A stretch of DNA of 64,000 nt, taken from contig NBIV01000042.1 of the NCBI GenBank assembly GCA_003194525.1, forward strand, positions 186,001 through 250,000, in the 5' to 3' direction. This document shows positions 22,746 through 35,500 of this stretch, in pieces. Position 1 is the stretch's first letter. Each line of letters opens with the position of its first letter. The notes below the pieces were generated by a model. That model was not told the origin of the DNA and ran no database searches. It saw nothing but the letters and a program-made list of their open reading frames with translations. A program made the translations under genes and the position numbers. This DNA is from Gracilariopsis chorda. Its lineage: Eukaryota; Rhodophyta; Florideophyceae; Gracilariales; Gracilariaceae.

Positions 22746-25566
22746 GCCCTTCAATTTTTGTAAGCAAGGTGATTTTGTCAAGATTCTTGGTCCAGTACGT
22801 AGTTCGAAGTCTTGTTTACTCCAGCAGAGCTCAAGTGCAAGTCCATACTCTCATAAAGTTTACGTTTAACCACTTCAACGTCGTCCACTTCCAGAAAACC
22901 ATCACAATGACAACTACATCTGATATGTGCCGTACGGTCAGCAGCCAAGTCCACACATGTGCTCAACATGTGACCTCAGTTCCTAGCTGCAGAAGTTTTT
23001 CGGATCTCTTTGGAAGACCACTATGCAATGGTACTGTCACAAACGTGGGAACTGTCGAGGTAAGCAACCGAAATTGGTCAATGATCACTTGTTTTTTTGA
23101 GTTACCGGGCCAAACCACACAGTGTACTTTGCATCTCTGCAACGCTAAAGAGGGCAATTGTGTTGACGAAAAAGAGATATAAACTCAACTTCTGGAAGGC
23201 AGCACTGGCATTTGTAATGAAGAGAACACGGCTGAAGACCGGAGCAATGGCGATTTGAATGTGACAGAAATTCACGCTGCTCTACTTTTGTAGAACGTAA
23301 ATTTCACAGACGTTCAAGTTGCAGGCGACAAATAAGTGGAAGTACATGGCCGAAAGTGGATGATTTCTGATTTTTTGACGTCGTTAAATGGATTTGTGCA
23401 TTTGAATCAATGGACAGTCATTGGCGCAGCTGGAGATTCCATCACCACCCTTCACGCTCCAAATAATCTTACGCCATCTGACTGCTTTATGTGGATTTTT
23501 CCAAACACTTATCTGAAAGTGATTGTGGATAGAACTAATGATATTCCTTACTGCAAAGAATCTTCCAGGACTACTGCAGGAAAGATTCTAAAGTTTTTTT
23601 GGCATTCTCGTTTTGATGACTCGATTAGAGTTCTCAGACAGGCGTGACTTGTGGAGTCAAAAGTCTCGGTATCAGTATTTAGCATTCCCTGACCTTGGAA
23701 AAATTATGGCCAGGAACAGATTTGAGAGTATTAAAAGCTGCATTGTCTTTAGCGGAGATGAAAAGCGTGGCGAAGGTGGAGTTGCTCGTTGGAGTCTCGT
23801 CACGGATTTTGTGAAAGCAGTGAACTACTATCACCGAGCATTCGTCACTCCGTCTCACTCTATATGTGTTGACAAAAGCATGTCACGTTGGTACGGGCTT
23901 GGTACGGACTGGGTTGACGTCAGCCTCCCTCATTACAAAGCACTGAATCGCATACTCGAAAAGGGATGTGAGATAAAATCCGTTTGTTGCGAAGAAAGTG
24001 GGATTATGATGAGAATTGAACTCAATATGTGTTCAGAAAACAACTCAAATTCTTCGTTCTTTGAGAACCATCCGCATGGAACTGCTGTTCTTGTGCGACT
24101 GGTTGAGCCTTGGTTTGGAATATAAAGGGTCGTTTGCGCCGATTCATTTTTTGCGTCTGTCCAAACTGCGATTTCTCTATTGCAAAAGAGGTTAAGATTT
24201 ATCAGGGTTGTCAAGACTGCTACTAAAGAATTTCCTTTGTAACATTTGTCAGAATTGACACTTGCTCAAAGGGGAGAGCACGTTACGCTTCTATCGGGGG
24301 GAAATTTAGTTAACAAGAATCTCATGGCAGTTTAATGGGTGGATAGAGGTCGAAGATGTTTCATATCTACGTATAAAACCAAATGTACTGCTACTCTAAT
24401 CTTAAGAGAACGTTGGAAGAATGTCAACAACATCACCAAGATTGTGGAGATTAAAACCCTTAATCCAGAAGTATGCAAAGAGTAATATGGGTGCTGTCCG
24501 ATGATTGATCAGCACAATCAGTGCCCCCACGATGGCCTCAAACTTGACAAGAAAATAGAAGTTCAAGAATGGTCTTTCAAGGTTAATTGCTCGCTTTTGT
24601 CAATGTGCATTGTTGACGCGTGTAATATGTACAATTTAGCTAAAAAAGGACAATGTAACCCCAATCCGAGTACATTCTATACGAAATTGGCAGTTGAATT
24701 GATCGATAGTACCTGGGATACAACTAGCCTTATAGATAGAACCAACCAAAATTTGGATGATATCGAGTCAGGTCCGAAAAGAGCTGGTACTGGCATTCAT
24801 TTGATGCACGTCAGTCGCAAGCGTAAGAGAAGTAAGGGTACCGATACAATATCTCTTTACCTAGGACGCTGCAAAATCTGCAAATCAACGAAGAAGTCAA
24901 AGTTCATTTTTTACGATGGTTTTGCTTTTAAGAATGATTCCATTTTTATATATCATATTGCAACTGGTAGAAAATATTTTCCTGAGCATTTACGTGACTT
25001 TCACGGTGTTATGATAAGAAAAGTAGAAAAAGACGTAAACACATGCGTCAATCTCGTTCATTAAGTTAAAATCAAAGCTTTCATGTGCTGTTGAAAAACG
25101 CGGAAGTTCAATTACCTTAAGCCCCCTACTGATTCAATATGCGTTATCTTGCAAGATTTAATTACCTCCATGTCGAAACAACCACTCTCACAGATGTCAC
25201 TGTATTCTTTCTGTTCTTCAAGTGGGTGCGTATGCGTTCTTAGAAGTAAATATTACAAGAATCAGTCAAGATACCGAAGGAGTTTTTAGAGTTTTAAGAA
25301 ACTCAGCGTGGTTTGAACTCCGGTTTACTGCAGCTTCCCAACTCGTTGGAGCCAACTGAGCTGTTACACTTACGTATTGCCACAGATTTTGAAGCATTTA
25401 AGCACAAAAAAGGCATTGAAAATGGCTTGTTTGTGCTTAAAGTCTTTGAATTTGAACCCCCAGTTCAACAACTCTTCGTTTCTGAGCCGAAAGTCAAATT
25501 ATTTGTTTAGTTTTTGTCTGAGACTGGCTGGCCTCATATGAGGCCAACATCTTGGTCGAATAGACA
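22704..25566 (+). mobile_element. piggyBac-like element E1 (2,863 bp)
   Basis: Terminal inverted repeats start TGTCTAYTCGACCAA at both ends, each followed by the palindrome GGCCTCATATGAGGCC, a likely transposase-binding site. Both ends are flanked by CTAG (22700-22703, 25567-25570). It carries a decayed transposase in the plus orientation. Confidence 0.82.
22908..25064 (+). pseudogene. piggyBac-like transposase of E1 (decayed)
   Basis: DDE_Tnp_1_7-type transposase, which cuts and pastes the element. Readable blocks: N-terminal domain 22908-23182, central part 23336-24125, and C-terminal block 24501-25064. Catalytic aspartates are still present: CVDKSMSRWYG (codon 23871), VCADSFFASV (24141), WVDRGRRCFIST (24342), plus the IDQHNQ aspartate (24507). 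The C-terminus has the cysteine-rich LGRCKICKSTKKSKF, typical of piggyBac zinc-binding tails. At least a frameshift near 23630 and stops at about 24124, 24241, 24334 and 24484 inactivate it. Wording of the C-terminal part (QEWSFKVNCSLLSMCIVD) is close to piggyBac families I associate with oomycetes. Confidence 0.82.
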
Positions 25567-25610
25567 CTAGTGTCTATCAGACCAGCCACTTCATATGAGG
25601 TCAATTTTAA
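25531..25610. repeat. Junction of E1 and E2 with one shared CTAG
   Basis: E1 ends ...GGTCGAATAGACA at 25566, CTAG occupies 25567-25570, and E2 starts TGTCTATCAGACC at 25571. The result is a palindromic junction TAGACACTAGTGTCTA. One CTAG serves both elements. Confidence 0.88.
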
Positions 25611-28381
25611 CTACTGTAGAGTTTTATCAAAACCTTAAAACTTTTCCAAAACCTTTTCCGCTTTGATCTTTTCATCATATTTTCTACACCGACGGCGCTC
25701 ATCTATGTCCAAAACACATCAACATCAGTCGTAGCTGTCGAAACAACATTCATACACTATGGCCCCGTCCGCAGATCTTCGCAGAACTGTTGGAACAACT
25801 GTCAACAGCCATGCTCGTCTGGTTACAAATTACGCTGAATGCGAACGTTATCATCGATCTCTATGGAAATCAACAACGTTACAAGGTTCAATCCTCAATG
25901 ATGACATTCGAGAGGTCAACAATCGAAATCTCACTTTTCTGAGTGTGAAGTTTAGTCTACCGAACCGAGAAAAAGAAGTGACCCTACCTCTATTCAGCGT
26001 CAAACTAAGTAATGGTGTTGACTAAGCCGTTAATGCTGCAGAAGAACCTATTAAAGGGGTTAAACCCATTAGTATGCAAAATATCGAGAAAGATGCTCTT
26101 TTGACACCATCTCAGATGCATGTTTCGCAGCTGCAAACAAGTCAATTAAGCGAAATTGCACCATTCAAATCCACTGTGACTCATGGTCGTGTGTGGGAAA
26201 CCTGTACGAGGTTGAGTCCTCTGAATGGTTGTATGCAAATGCATCAGTGGAAAGTGGTTGGCCCAGCCGCAGATTTTACCTCACTGCGTCACGTTCATCT
26301 AAACATGAGCGCCTTAGATAACTTCCTTTGGATGTTCCTTATGCTTCATTTGCAGTTCATAGTGAACGGAGAAAATTTCTCGTTAGAAAGCAAAGACGCT
26401 CCGAGGACGTCAGGAGAAGAACTGCTCAACTTCTTGGGAAATCTTATCCTAGTGATTCGCATTGAGTTCTCTACCAGAAGAGGACTTTGGAGCCTCAAAC
26501 CCTTTTCTAAGTTCATTCCTCAGCCAAATACTGGTCTTGCGATGTCATCGAACAGATTTGAAACGCTTTGGAGTTCAATATGCTTCAGCGGAAATGGTGT
26601 GACTGAAGAGCAAGAAATTGCGTGTTTGTCCTTCGTAGCAGATCTACCAAAGGCAATCAATGACAATCGTCGTTCTTTTGTCATGCCATCACATGTCTTA
26701 TGTGTTGACGAAGGAATGTCATGATTGTACGGAATCGGCAATAGTTGGATTGATGTCAGGCTTCCACACTCTACGGCATTAGATAGAAAGCTGGAACATG
26801 GTCTTGAAATGAAGGCCGTATGTTGTGCACGAAGTAACATAATGCTGAACATTGAGCTCAATATGGGTGCTAATATTCCGGAACAAATTTTCCATTCTGA
26901 TAACGCCCTTGGAACGGCAGTCTTACTTCGCTTAGCGCCACCATGCTTTGGATCAGGAAGCTTGGTATGTGCGGATTCCATTTTTGCGTTTGTCAGTACC
27001 GCGAAAGCATTACTGGAGAAAGGTATAAGGTTTACTGGAGTTGTCAAAAATGCTACTCGTGAATATCCTATGACACATCTCTCCGAAAATACTCTCTCGG
27101 ACAGTACAGATTGTGTATCTATGCTATCAAAAGAAAGCATTATCGATAATGATATAATGGGTATAATGTGTATGGACAGAGAAAGAAGGTATTTCGTATC
27201 AACCTCTGGCACGCTTAATCCTGGTTCTTTTATTATTCGAGAAAGGCGGAGACAGGAGGGAACTATTTCTAGGAAAGCGGAATTGGGGGTCGCAACTCCC
27301 GAAGAGTGTGAAGAGTATTACAAAAAACCGTTTCAATGGTCGATCGCCATAACAGATGCAGACAAGATGATTTTAATCTGGAGAAGAAAACTGAAGTGAA
27401 AGAGTGGTCATTTCCAGTGAACTGCTCTCTCTTAGCAACTTGTATTGTGGACGCATGGAAGTTGTAAAAAGCCACAATTGGAACCAGAAACGTGAAGAGT
27501 CTGCACCACTTCTATTGCCAATTGGCTAATGAACGAATTGAGAATGCATGGCATACCACAGGCCTAATGAATAGCGATGAGGATGAATGTGAAAAGGTTC
27601 ATAAGAAGCCAATGTTTGCAGGCACTGGCTTGCAGTTAATACGAAGGAAAGGACGGAGAAAAACTAAGGATGGCAAGATTACGAAAGATCTATATCAAGG
27701 ACGATGCAATTCTTGAAAAGGTAATACAAAGTCCAAGTTTTTATGTTCTGGATGCTATATCAGGAGGAGAAAAGAAGTATTTTATGTCACACTGGTACTA
27801 ATAGGGATTTTTCATGAAACATATTGAAAAGTGTCACTGTACAATGAAGTTCGAAACCTGATACAGCTGTCAACAACCTTGTCAATCTTCGTTTTTATAG
27901 TAGAAATTTATGTCTGAATGCAAAAGTTTGCCATAAGTTCATTTTGACTTAAGACTCCTACTAATTCAATCCGCATTCCTTAGACTTGCTAGATTATTTA
28001 AATCTATGAAGAAATGGCCCCTTTAACAGATGTGATCGTATTCTTTCTGCTCTTCATGTTGGTGTTTAAAATGTTCTGATAGTTTAAATACATTTAGAGT
28101 TAGTAGAGCTCCCAAAGAAGTTGTGGAGTTGAAATAAACTCAGCGAGGTTCAAAGTCATGGTTTGTTGCTCGCATGTAGCCTGATGACCACTGAGCCGCT
28201 GTTATCCCTCAGTGGTCGTCTTCTACAACTACTTATAGTTCAAAGACAGCCCCGTTGGACATTCTTCAAGTTCAAAATTTGAAATGTGGGGCCATGCGGA
28301 TCATATTTCAGTTTCTGTTTTTTAATTTTGCATGCCTGGGCGCTCACGTCATATGAAATCAGCGCACCGGTCCGATAGACA
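25571..28381 (+). mobile_element. piggyBac-like element E2 (2,811 bp)
   Basis: The left end TGTCTATCAGACCAG and right end (reverse complement) TGTCTATCGGACCGG form the inverted repeats, with CATATGA-centred subterminal palindromes. It is flanked by CTAG at 25567-25570 and 28382-28385. It is related to E1 but strongly diverged internally, so a different subfamily. Confidence 0.82.
25759..27770 (+). pseudogene. piggyBac-like transposase of E2 (decayed)
   Basis: Start ATG 25759 (MAPSADLRRTVG), alignable with the E1 N-terminus. The main frame 26074-27399 is long and broken only by TGA at 26722-26724, where E1 has arginine (MSRWYG versus MS-stop-LYG); a CGA to TGA change explains it. Catalytic aspartates: LCVDEGMS (26707), VCADSIFAFV (26974), MCMDRERRYFVST (27175). 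A frameshift near 27340 precedes DRHNRCRQDDF (Asp at 27342), then EWSFPVNCSLLATCIVDAW, another stop, and the C-terminal LYQGRCNS cysteine tail (27492-27716). Better preserved than E1, but inactive. Confidence 0.84.
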
Positions 28382-28385
28382 CTAG
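28340..28385. repeat. E2 right terminal inverted repeat with flanking CTAG
   Basis: Reads ...CACCGGTCCGATAGACA to 28381, then CTAG at 28382-28385. Partner of the left end at 25571. Confidence 0.82.
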
Positions 28386-29217
28386 ACTTACCATTTTTTG
28401 CTGACTCACTAGTTGTCTTACGAGCTGTTAGTTCGTTGTTAACAGACTCCAAATATTTGAAAAGTTTGGGCTCAAATGCCTCGTAAGATAATAACTCCTT
28501 GGTATGCATTGAGGCATGGACACTACTACCGGCAATTGTAGGGCTTCATTGGTCTTAGAAATGACACTGTGCTTCATTTCTTGTTCATCAATTGGTGGGT
28601 CATGGTCACTGACATATATAGTTCTTAGTAATGGTACCCAACTGCATATACTCTTAACGAAAAGATTTCAGGGTCTACCCTCTTATATGTTTAATGCAGA
28701 TTGATTGGTACTCATTGAACGAACCAGCTTTTGGTTGGCAGTATGTGCTAATTTTTGTTAAGTGTTTACTTGTTATGACAGTTTTCGGACAGCTCGAATA
28801 CTCTGTTTGTGTAATGAATTATATTGATTTACTTCTGTAGTCACGGATGCATTAGGCAGAATGACGCAAAAAGTTCTTCAAAGATAGGGATTTCTAGAAT
28901 TATAATGCTGACGTACCTGACTCACGGTATCATTAGTGTCTTTCGCTTTTCTCACTACACCTTTACTAGGTGAGTTGCCTCGAGCCATAGCCATGATGGC
29001 CTATTCTCGTGATGAAAACAAGGAACATCTCCTTACAGCGTAAGTTACATATCGAAAAATGCAGTCTCATCTTGTACGTCAAATACGTTTGTACGCAATG
29101 ACGTGGAGCACCAAATTCTGATTGGCTGATCAAAGAGTGAATATGATTGACTAATCACTGTAAGCATTCCACGAAATGGTGCGCTACTTTGAGTTCTAGG
29201 AAGTGGTACAGGTGTCA
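28386..29217. other. Unassigned segment
   Basis: No coding motif recognised. It should be the continuation of whatever E1/E2 landed in (possibly the LINE A tail), but there is no second LINE 3' end in the window to compare with. Confidence 0.3.
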
Positions 29218-29358
29218 TTCTCGCGAAGGTGACGGTATCACCACTCTACTGATGCAGTCTATTCGAGGTGCTTCAGATTTCGCTTGTTGCTAGGCTAGTT
29301 ATTCTGGTCTAGACGGTTACTCAAGCAGATACCGACGTTTAGATGATATGAGCTTATC
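29218..29358 (+). pseudogene. Relic of the N-terminus of the unrecognised 12.15-kb gene
   Basis: This aligns without gaps to 12110-12262 over about 120 bp (roughly 70 percent identity), from a GGTATCAC-containing leader through the start codon. The conceptual peptide GLDGYSSRYRRLDDM corresponds to DLEAYTSGYQRLGDM. One in-frame stop. It ends where LINE copy B begins, so the rest of the gene copy was separated or lost. Confidence 0.65.
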
Positions 29359-32300
29359 AAAGTAGGTTTACTCTCTTCGTGTGGTGGTCTACTGGCTACT
29401 TCTTTAGATAACCTCTGCTGGTGAGATGGCTTTGCTGGCTGGATTTTGAAAGCTTTTGCCTCCATTCCTTTGGTTAGTTTTGAACGACTCGCTAACGCTC
29501 GTAAAAAGCGTAATAGTTAACAGTTGGTTACGCTTGAGAGATTTTACGGCTAATAGGACGGAGCTGTTTCAATAGACGGATTCTGGGTGCAAGGTGCGCG
29601 CTCCTAGTTAATCGTACTTGGTGCCATTTGATTAACCTGTAGTTGTTGTGGACTGTCAGTATGGTAAGATTTGTCTGCATGATTGTCGGTTATAAGGTTT
29701 GCCTGTTTCAATCTTTATCAGTGTCAGGCACAATAAACCGGTTTGCATTGTAACGGGGAGATGCTACGAAATATGCCAGTTTTGAGCTGCAAGCACTGAA
29801 CTTTGGATATGCTTGAAGCAAACCAACGTAAATGACAAGAATATTGTTTGCTATAAACTATAGTAGGCTGGAATTTTTTGGGTACTCCAATCCACTGTAA
29901 GCCAGGTCAGATATAAATATACGAGGTGCGGTTGGCCGTGGCCACTTTCTATCTCTTACGTAAACCATAGAGTATTGCATGTAGCTGCATAAACTACTCC
30001 GTTTCATGCTCATAATATCTATAAAGCGTTGGGCATATGCATTCAAGCAAAGCACTGCCGAAAATTGTGACTTATTTTGGGTTATGTTCCCAATTGGTAG
30101 ATTTTGCGAACAGATATTGTACTATAGACATAAATTTGTAACGCTTCGGTACATATGTGGCATAGCAAAAGTGGTACGGCAGGAAATAATTCTGCTGTAG
30201 AGCTGTCTGATGATACCGACCTGTTCCTTCCCTTTTGGGTGCCTGAAGTGGGGTAAGAAGTCAACTTTATAAATCTTGACGGTCTAGCGGCCTCCAGTGG
30301 AAGCAGCGCTGGGCAATTACAGTACATGCCATGTTCGAAAATCAATGAAAAGTGAAATCGAGATTATAATGCAGTCTGCTGTTAACATTGTAGAGCCACG
30401 AGCACAACAAAATCTGCTCGCGCCAGCTCCGTGTGGATTGCACATCTCTTTCGCACGCTACGTGAACTTCAGTCTTTCTCCACTGCACGAACATCACACT
30501 CGTCACCATTGCGGGCGCCGATTCGCCCCTAAACTGCGTGTGAATCTCCAGCTGACTACATCGTCGGGTGTGCTCCCCTCCTTTTTACCGGTCTACCGCC
30601 ATGGATCAGATCTTTCGACTCGTATCTGCACGCTTTGTCGTTTTCTATGAAAAATCCGCTTCATCTTGTTCGCGCATTGCGTCGCATCTGTCCTCTTCCC
30701 CGCCGCTGTCTTGCTTCCGCCGGCTGACAGCCACGTGTACCGCTCCAGCTGGTCACTGATCGTGTACTCAGTAATTTGGTATCTCCCTGGGCCATTCAGC
30801 CACCTTTACGTCTTCAATTATAAATACGAAGGGTGGACATATCGCTTTCCATGGCTCAGAGGACTCTGGGTCCCAAGGCCCCAGACAAGGAAGAGAGCCT
30901 TCATCAAAGAGTTCAAGAAGAAGAACGCCTTACTTTGCTGCCCCCTCTGCAAGAAGCCAAATCTGCTGGCTCTAAATGGATCCTCTCAATTTCGTTTCGC
31001 TGCCAAGTGCCGCGTCTTTCAGCACAACGTTACAAGAGGAAAGCATAATGCCCTCCTCGCCGAGACGGCCGAACCCACCGAATTGCAAGTGCCTCTGGCC
31101 GCTCATTCAAACGCTGTCCTTCGGCAGGGCCTCCCACGCTGCCTCTGGCTCCTACGCCGCTAACTTTTCCGCTTCTACAGCTCTTGGATCCACCCCAGAA
31201 CGCTCCGGAGCCTTGCCTTAAGCTCCGAAGAAAGCCACTTGACCGTCTAATGCTGCAGATGAACCACCGTCAATTCCACGCTTTTTGACGCCGGATTCTT
31301 TCCTGTTCGAGTCCGTGGCTAAGTAATAAAAGGCTTGTGACGAAACTAAGTCCAAGACCGAGACCGAGCACTTGCAATGCACTCAGTTCATGAAAGCTAT
31401 TGCTGACCTCCAAGTAGAGATCACAGCTTTAAAGCCCAAGGTCTCTTCAACCAAGAAGAAGCCCAAAAGGACTCCCGCCGCCGACTAGACTGGACCCGTG
31501 GAAACCTCAATAGAAATGGATTCACCGTCAACCGATGAAGTTCAATCTTGTCGCGAGCCTGAGAATGGCTTGCAACCACCATACCCCACAGAGGGCCACC
31601 AATGGGCACATCAAAACCGAAGGTCGCTGCGCCCAAAGAAGCCAGTTTTGCTAAACTCTCCTGCTCTCCGATCGCTGCGAAGCTGGCAATGGAAGCAGTT
31701 CCAGAGCAGACTAAATTAAATATCGCCCAGAGAAGAAAGGCCCTTATTGAACCTGGGTTCTATCGTCCCGAGCAAAATTCTCAACCAAGCCTTCTCGCTG
31801 TCTACTTTGTGAATGTCCATAGAGGCCCTCTTAGAGCCCTCAGGAAAGCACTACCTTTCTCTTTACAGAAGTGGGCTGTTGTCAGCCTTTCTTTCATTGG
31901 CAAAAACATATTAGAAGGACTCTCCTATTGCCCAGTTGTGAAGCGCTTGATCTGCACAATGTGAATCTTACGCGGCCACCACCTTGACATAGACGATCCA
32001 TTGCGCTCAAAGTGTAACCCAGCGAACGCTGCCGAGCACGCCCAGTCATGCCATCGACGCTGGACCTGGTGTGGTCTATGATGTTGCTCTACTGCTGCCA
32101 AGGCGTGGTACACCACGCAGGTTCAAAGACTAAACGAATCTCATCCTTCTATAAGGGAAGACTGGGTAGCTTCATCTGTCCGAAGCGAGGCTGATAGCAT
32201 TTCTCGTGGAATGAAGCCACCTGAACATGGAAGTGAGAAACCCTCAGTATATAATGACACCTAGCCGGCGCGCCTTGGGGTCCCCAGCCAATGATCGTGA

Positions 32301-32582
32301 CAACCTTCAATTTCAATGGGTGAACCATGCCCAAACTTGGCAGTATCAAAAGAATGCTAAATTATGTCTGACCTTGTCTGCATTATGGAGCCTTGGTGTG
32401 CCGAACGCTTTGTGAAAGACGAGTCACTATGTTACGATTCGACGTATGCCTAATTTCGTTGAGCAGCTCATGCCTTGGTGAAGGCGTCACCGTCTTCTAT
32501 AAGGCGTATGGCGCCTTCAAGAGACGTAAGGGTATATGAAACACATTGTAGCAGATACTGTCCGGTTCTTTCAACTCCCCTA
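29359..32582 (+). mobile_element. LINE copy B, 3'-truncated
   Basis: Aligns to 17351-20565 of copy A with small differences. Contains the 5' leader, an ORF1-like region (from ATG 30601; CPLCKKPNLLALNG at about 30940; coiled coil around 31330-31440) and the beginning of ORF2. It stops abruptly near CAACTCCCCTAAT (about 32582), where minus-strand gypsy sequence begins. Endonuclease end and reverse transcriptase are missing. Confidence 0.8.
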
Positions 32583-32587
32583 ATTTG

Positions 32588-35500
32588 TTATTGGGTAATA
32601 CAAAGCCGCAAATGTATACAAGCCTTGACGAATGTTCGTATATCGGAGGTTAATGAGGACCAAAAGTAGTACTTCCGGAGAACATGTTCTGTTGTGGAAG
32701 GACCTCGATGTCCTCCAGGTCCGCAGTGAGCAATGATGCACAGGCGAAGCTGTAAATCAAACGCTTCGTCTGGAATCCACACTGCATTATTTGGATTGCG
32801 CCATAAACCGGTCTTGCAAGACAAGTTGGCCGGACGGTTTTGCCTGTAACAGTTTTGTATATCAGAAATTTCTTCTTCTCTCGGCCACACAAAATCTTTG
32901 TCTGTTGTTGAGGGAGGTGCAGGAATGTGAACAATTCGGTGCACTGTGCTTGGAGCTGACCATCGTCCGAGTAGATCTGCCCAAACATTATCAAGTCCCC
33001 TTATGTGAAAGCAAGTGTAGTTGTACAGACTCAGGCGTATTGCCCATCGTAGGACCTTACGAGCAGTAGTTTGAGATAGATCAGGGACTACTGATAGTGG
33101 ATCAAAAATGAAAATGAGGTTGTTATGGTCCGTATAAAGATCAAACCCATGCGGTGTGGAAGCAAGCCAGTGTAGGCGGTTCAGGGTTGCTAGTACAGCG
33201 TATGCTTCTTTCTCAAGAATCGACCAACCGAGTTGCGTTGAGTTGAATTGTTCTGATAAGAAAGCGAGTGGCTCATGTGCTTGTTTAGAGTGTGGTTTTT
33301 GTAAGTCTGTTACTGGTACTTGGGTCATTATGCCAGACCAATAATTATCGGACGCATCCGTGTAAACACAGAGGCGCTTGGATTCATCTCTGTGTGCTAG
33401 TGTTATTTGGTTTGCTAACGCGTTTTTGAAATCTTCAAATGCAGCGTTTTCTTTGTCTCCCCATCCCAGTGAAGATAGCCGTACACGAGCTACTACTCGT
33501 TTGGTTCTTTTTCCACAGAACTGGTATACGCGTTCCATAAATGTTTGCAGTGGGGCAGTTAGCTTGGTAAAGTCCGGGATTCCCAATTTCACCCATTGCA
33601 GTGCGCATAAAAATTGTTGGAGGTGTGATCCCGTCTGAGGTGGTTGCATCGAGAGTAGACCATCGAGGTTCCGAAGATCGAATTTGACTGCTTTTGCCGA
33701 AATAAGGCGGCCACACCATCGTACTTCCTTCGCAAACAAAACACATTTAGACGGGTGGAGTTTGATATTGAATTGAGAGCAGAACTTGAAGAATATACGT
33801 ATATTGTCGCATAAACTGTCCACAGTTCGGTTATGTAAAAGAATGTCATCGAGCCACGCGAGAAGCGCCTCGCAAAGGTCTTTCGGTAGGAGTTGGGCCA
33901 TGACTGATTGTAGATGAGTAACTGCATTAGTCGTGCCATGTAGGACACGCGTGGGTGAGTAAACACCATCAGGGGTGATGAACGACTGCAGTTCTTGAGA
34001 CTATTTCTCCAAGGGTAGTTGCCAGTACCCGTTTGAGAGGTCAAAGGTGGCGTAATACGAGGAGCCAGAGAGTTTTGTCAGCTCTTGCTCCAAGTTAGGC
34101 ATTGGGTAGTGATGTCGAACAGTATACTTGTTCACCGGTCGAAGGTCTACTGTGAAGCGATATCGCGCAGGACCTGGTTTCGGAACAAGCAATGGGGCGG
34201 ATGCCCACGCCGCTGTTGGGTTTGGATATGCCATTCCATGATCTACGAGTTTGTCCACGAAATTTGATAAGAATTTTCGTTGATCTTGCGAGTAATTGCG
34301 CAAGCGTACTCGCACCGGTTTTGCATCGGTTGTCAAGGAAATCTTTAACGGTGGTAATTTTGCAGGTGGTCCCGAGGATAGGGAGGTTCGAAAAATATCC
34401 ATGTGATCGTATACCGTCTTCTTCAGTATTGCATGAGAATCTGTAGGCAAACCACTTTCAAACGCTTTTTCAAGCATAGCGTCGATGCTGGATTGGATGT
34501 CATTGTGTTGGTCCAGGTCTATTGGTTCCAGCAAGGAAGGGTCTGGAAATGGATCCAATTCGTGTCGTTGGCGGTAGTAATTCGCTCGCGGGCGAGCATT
34601 GGCAGGGCATGGGTCGTTTGCTTGTTGTAGGCCTTCCAACATCATACGACTCACTGTACCCTGTTGCGTCGGTGATGAAGGGTATCCAAATTGTGAACAG
34701 TCGGTGCCATCCAGGGCCAGGCAGTTGTTCTCCAATATGGTTCTTGTATCAACATATAAATGCTGCAATACCGGTAAGCCAATGAGGAGGTTTTCGCAGG
34801 TTAGATCGTCATCTGCAACAAGATACGTCACAGTAATGAGCGCTAGTTGGCCCGCAACAAGTTGTAGTATTGTTCTCCGTGGTGTCCACGACCTGGAATA
34901 TTGAAAAAGTTGTGCTTGCTCGCCAGTTTTTAGAGCAACTTTTAAGGATACAGGATTGATGGATGTGAGCATTCCGATGCCCATGCTAGCAGCTCTTTCA
35001 GCGAGTTCATGAGAAATAATACTATGGTCACTGCCGTCATCACATCGGCCTTCAGTTGCGACGTTTTTGGTTCCATCCGAGAGGGTTATTCGACATGAAG
35101 GGTTTCGCAAAATCGAGTTATCAGGCCTTACGGGGTGTGTGAGCCGTCTAACAGCCGCTCTCAGATGTTCATCACTGCTCTTTGAGCTTTTTGATGAGTT
35201 TCGGTCGTGCCATTTTGGCAGTCGTCGATGTCGTTGCTTTTTGCGTCGTAAGTCCTTTTTCATTTGTTCCTTTTCTGCTTCATTCGCTTGATCGCAATCA
35301 TCAATCCAGTGCAACTTGCCTTCTGACTTGCATATGGGATGCGGGCAGGGTTGTATTGGGCAATGAGTATTATATTGGCCATGCGTTTGACTTGTCTTGC
35401 TGTGTCTAGGATCTGTTCCGGCGGCATCGGCTTTTGAGGTCAATATTTCTGTTCCCGAAAGCATTTTCTCTCTTAATCGTGCTTCTTTGTTATTTTGTCT

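Noticed and set aside
29218-32582. Segmental duplication of the whole 12.1-20.6 kb block with an internal deletion
   Set aside because: The short leader/N-terminus pair is about 30 percent diverged while the LINE copies differ by about 5 percent, so they were not copied together.
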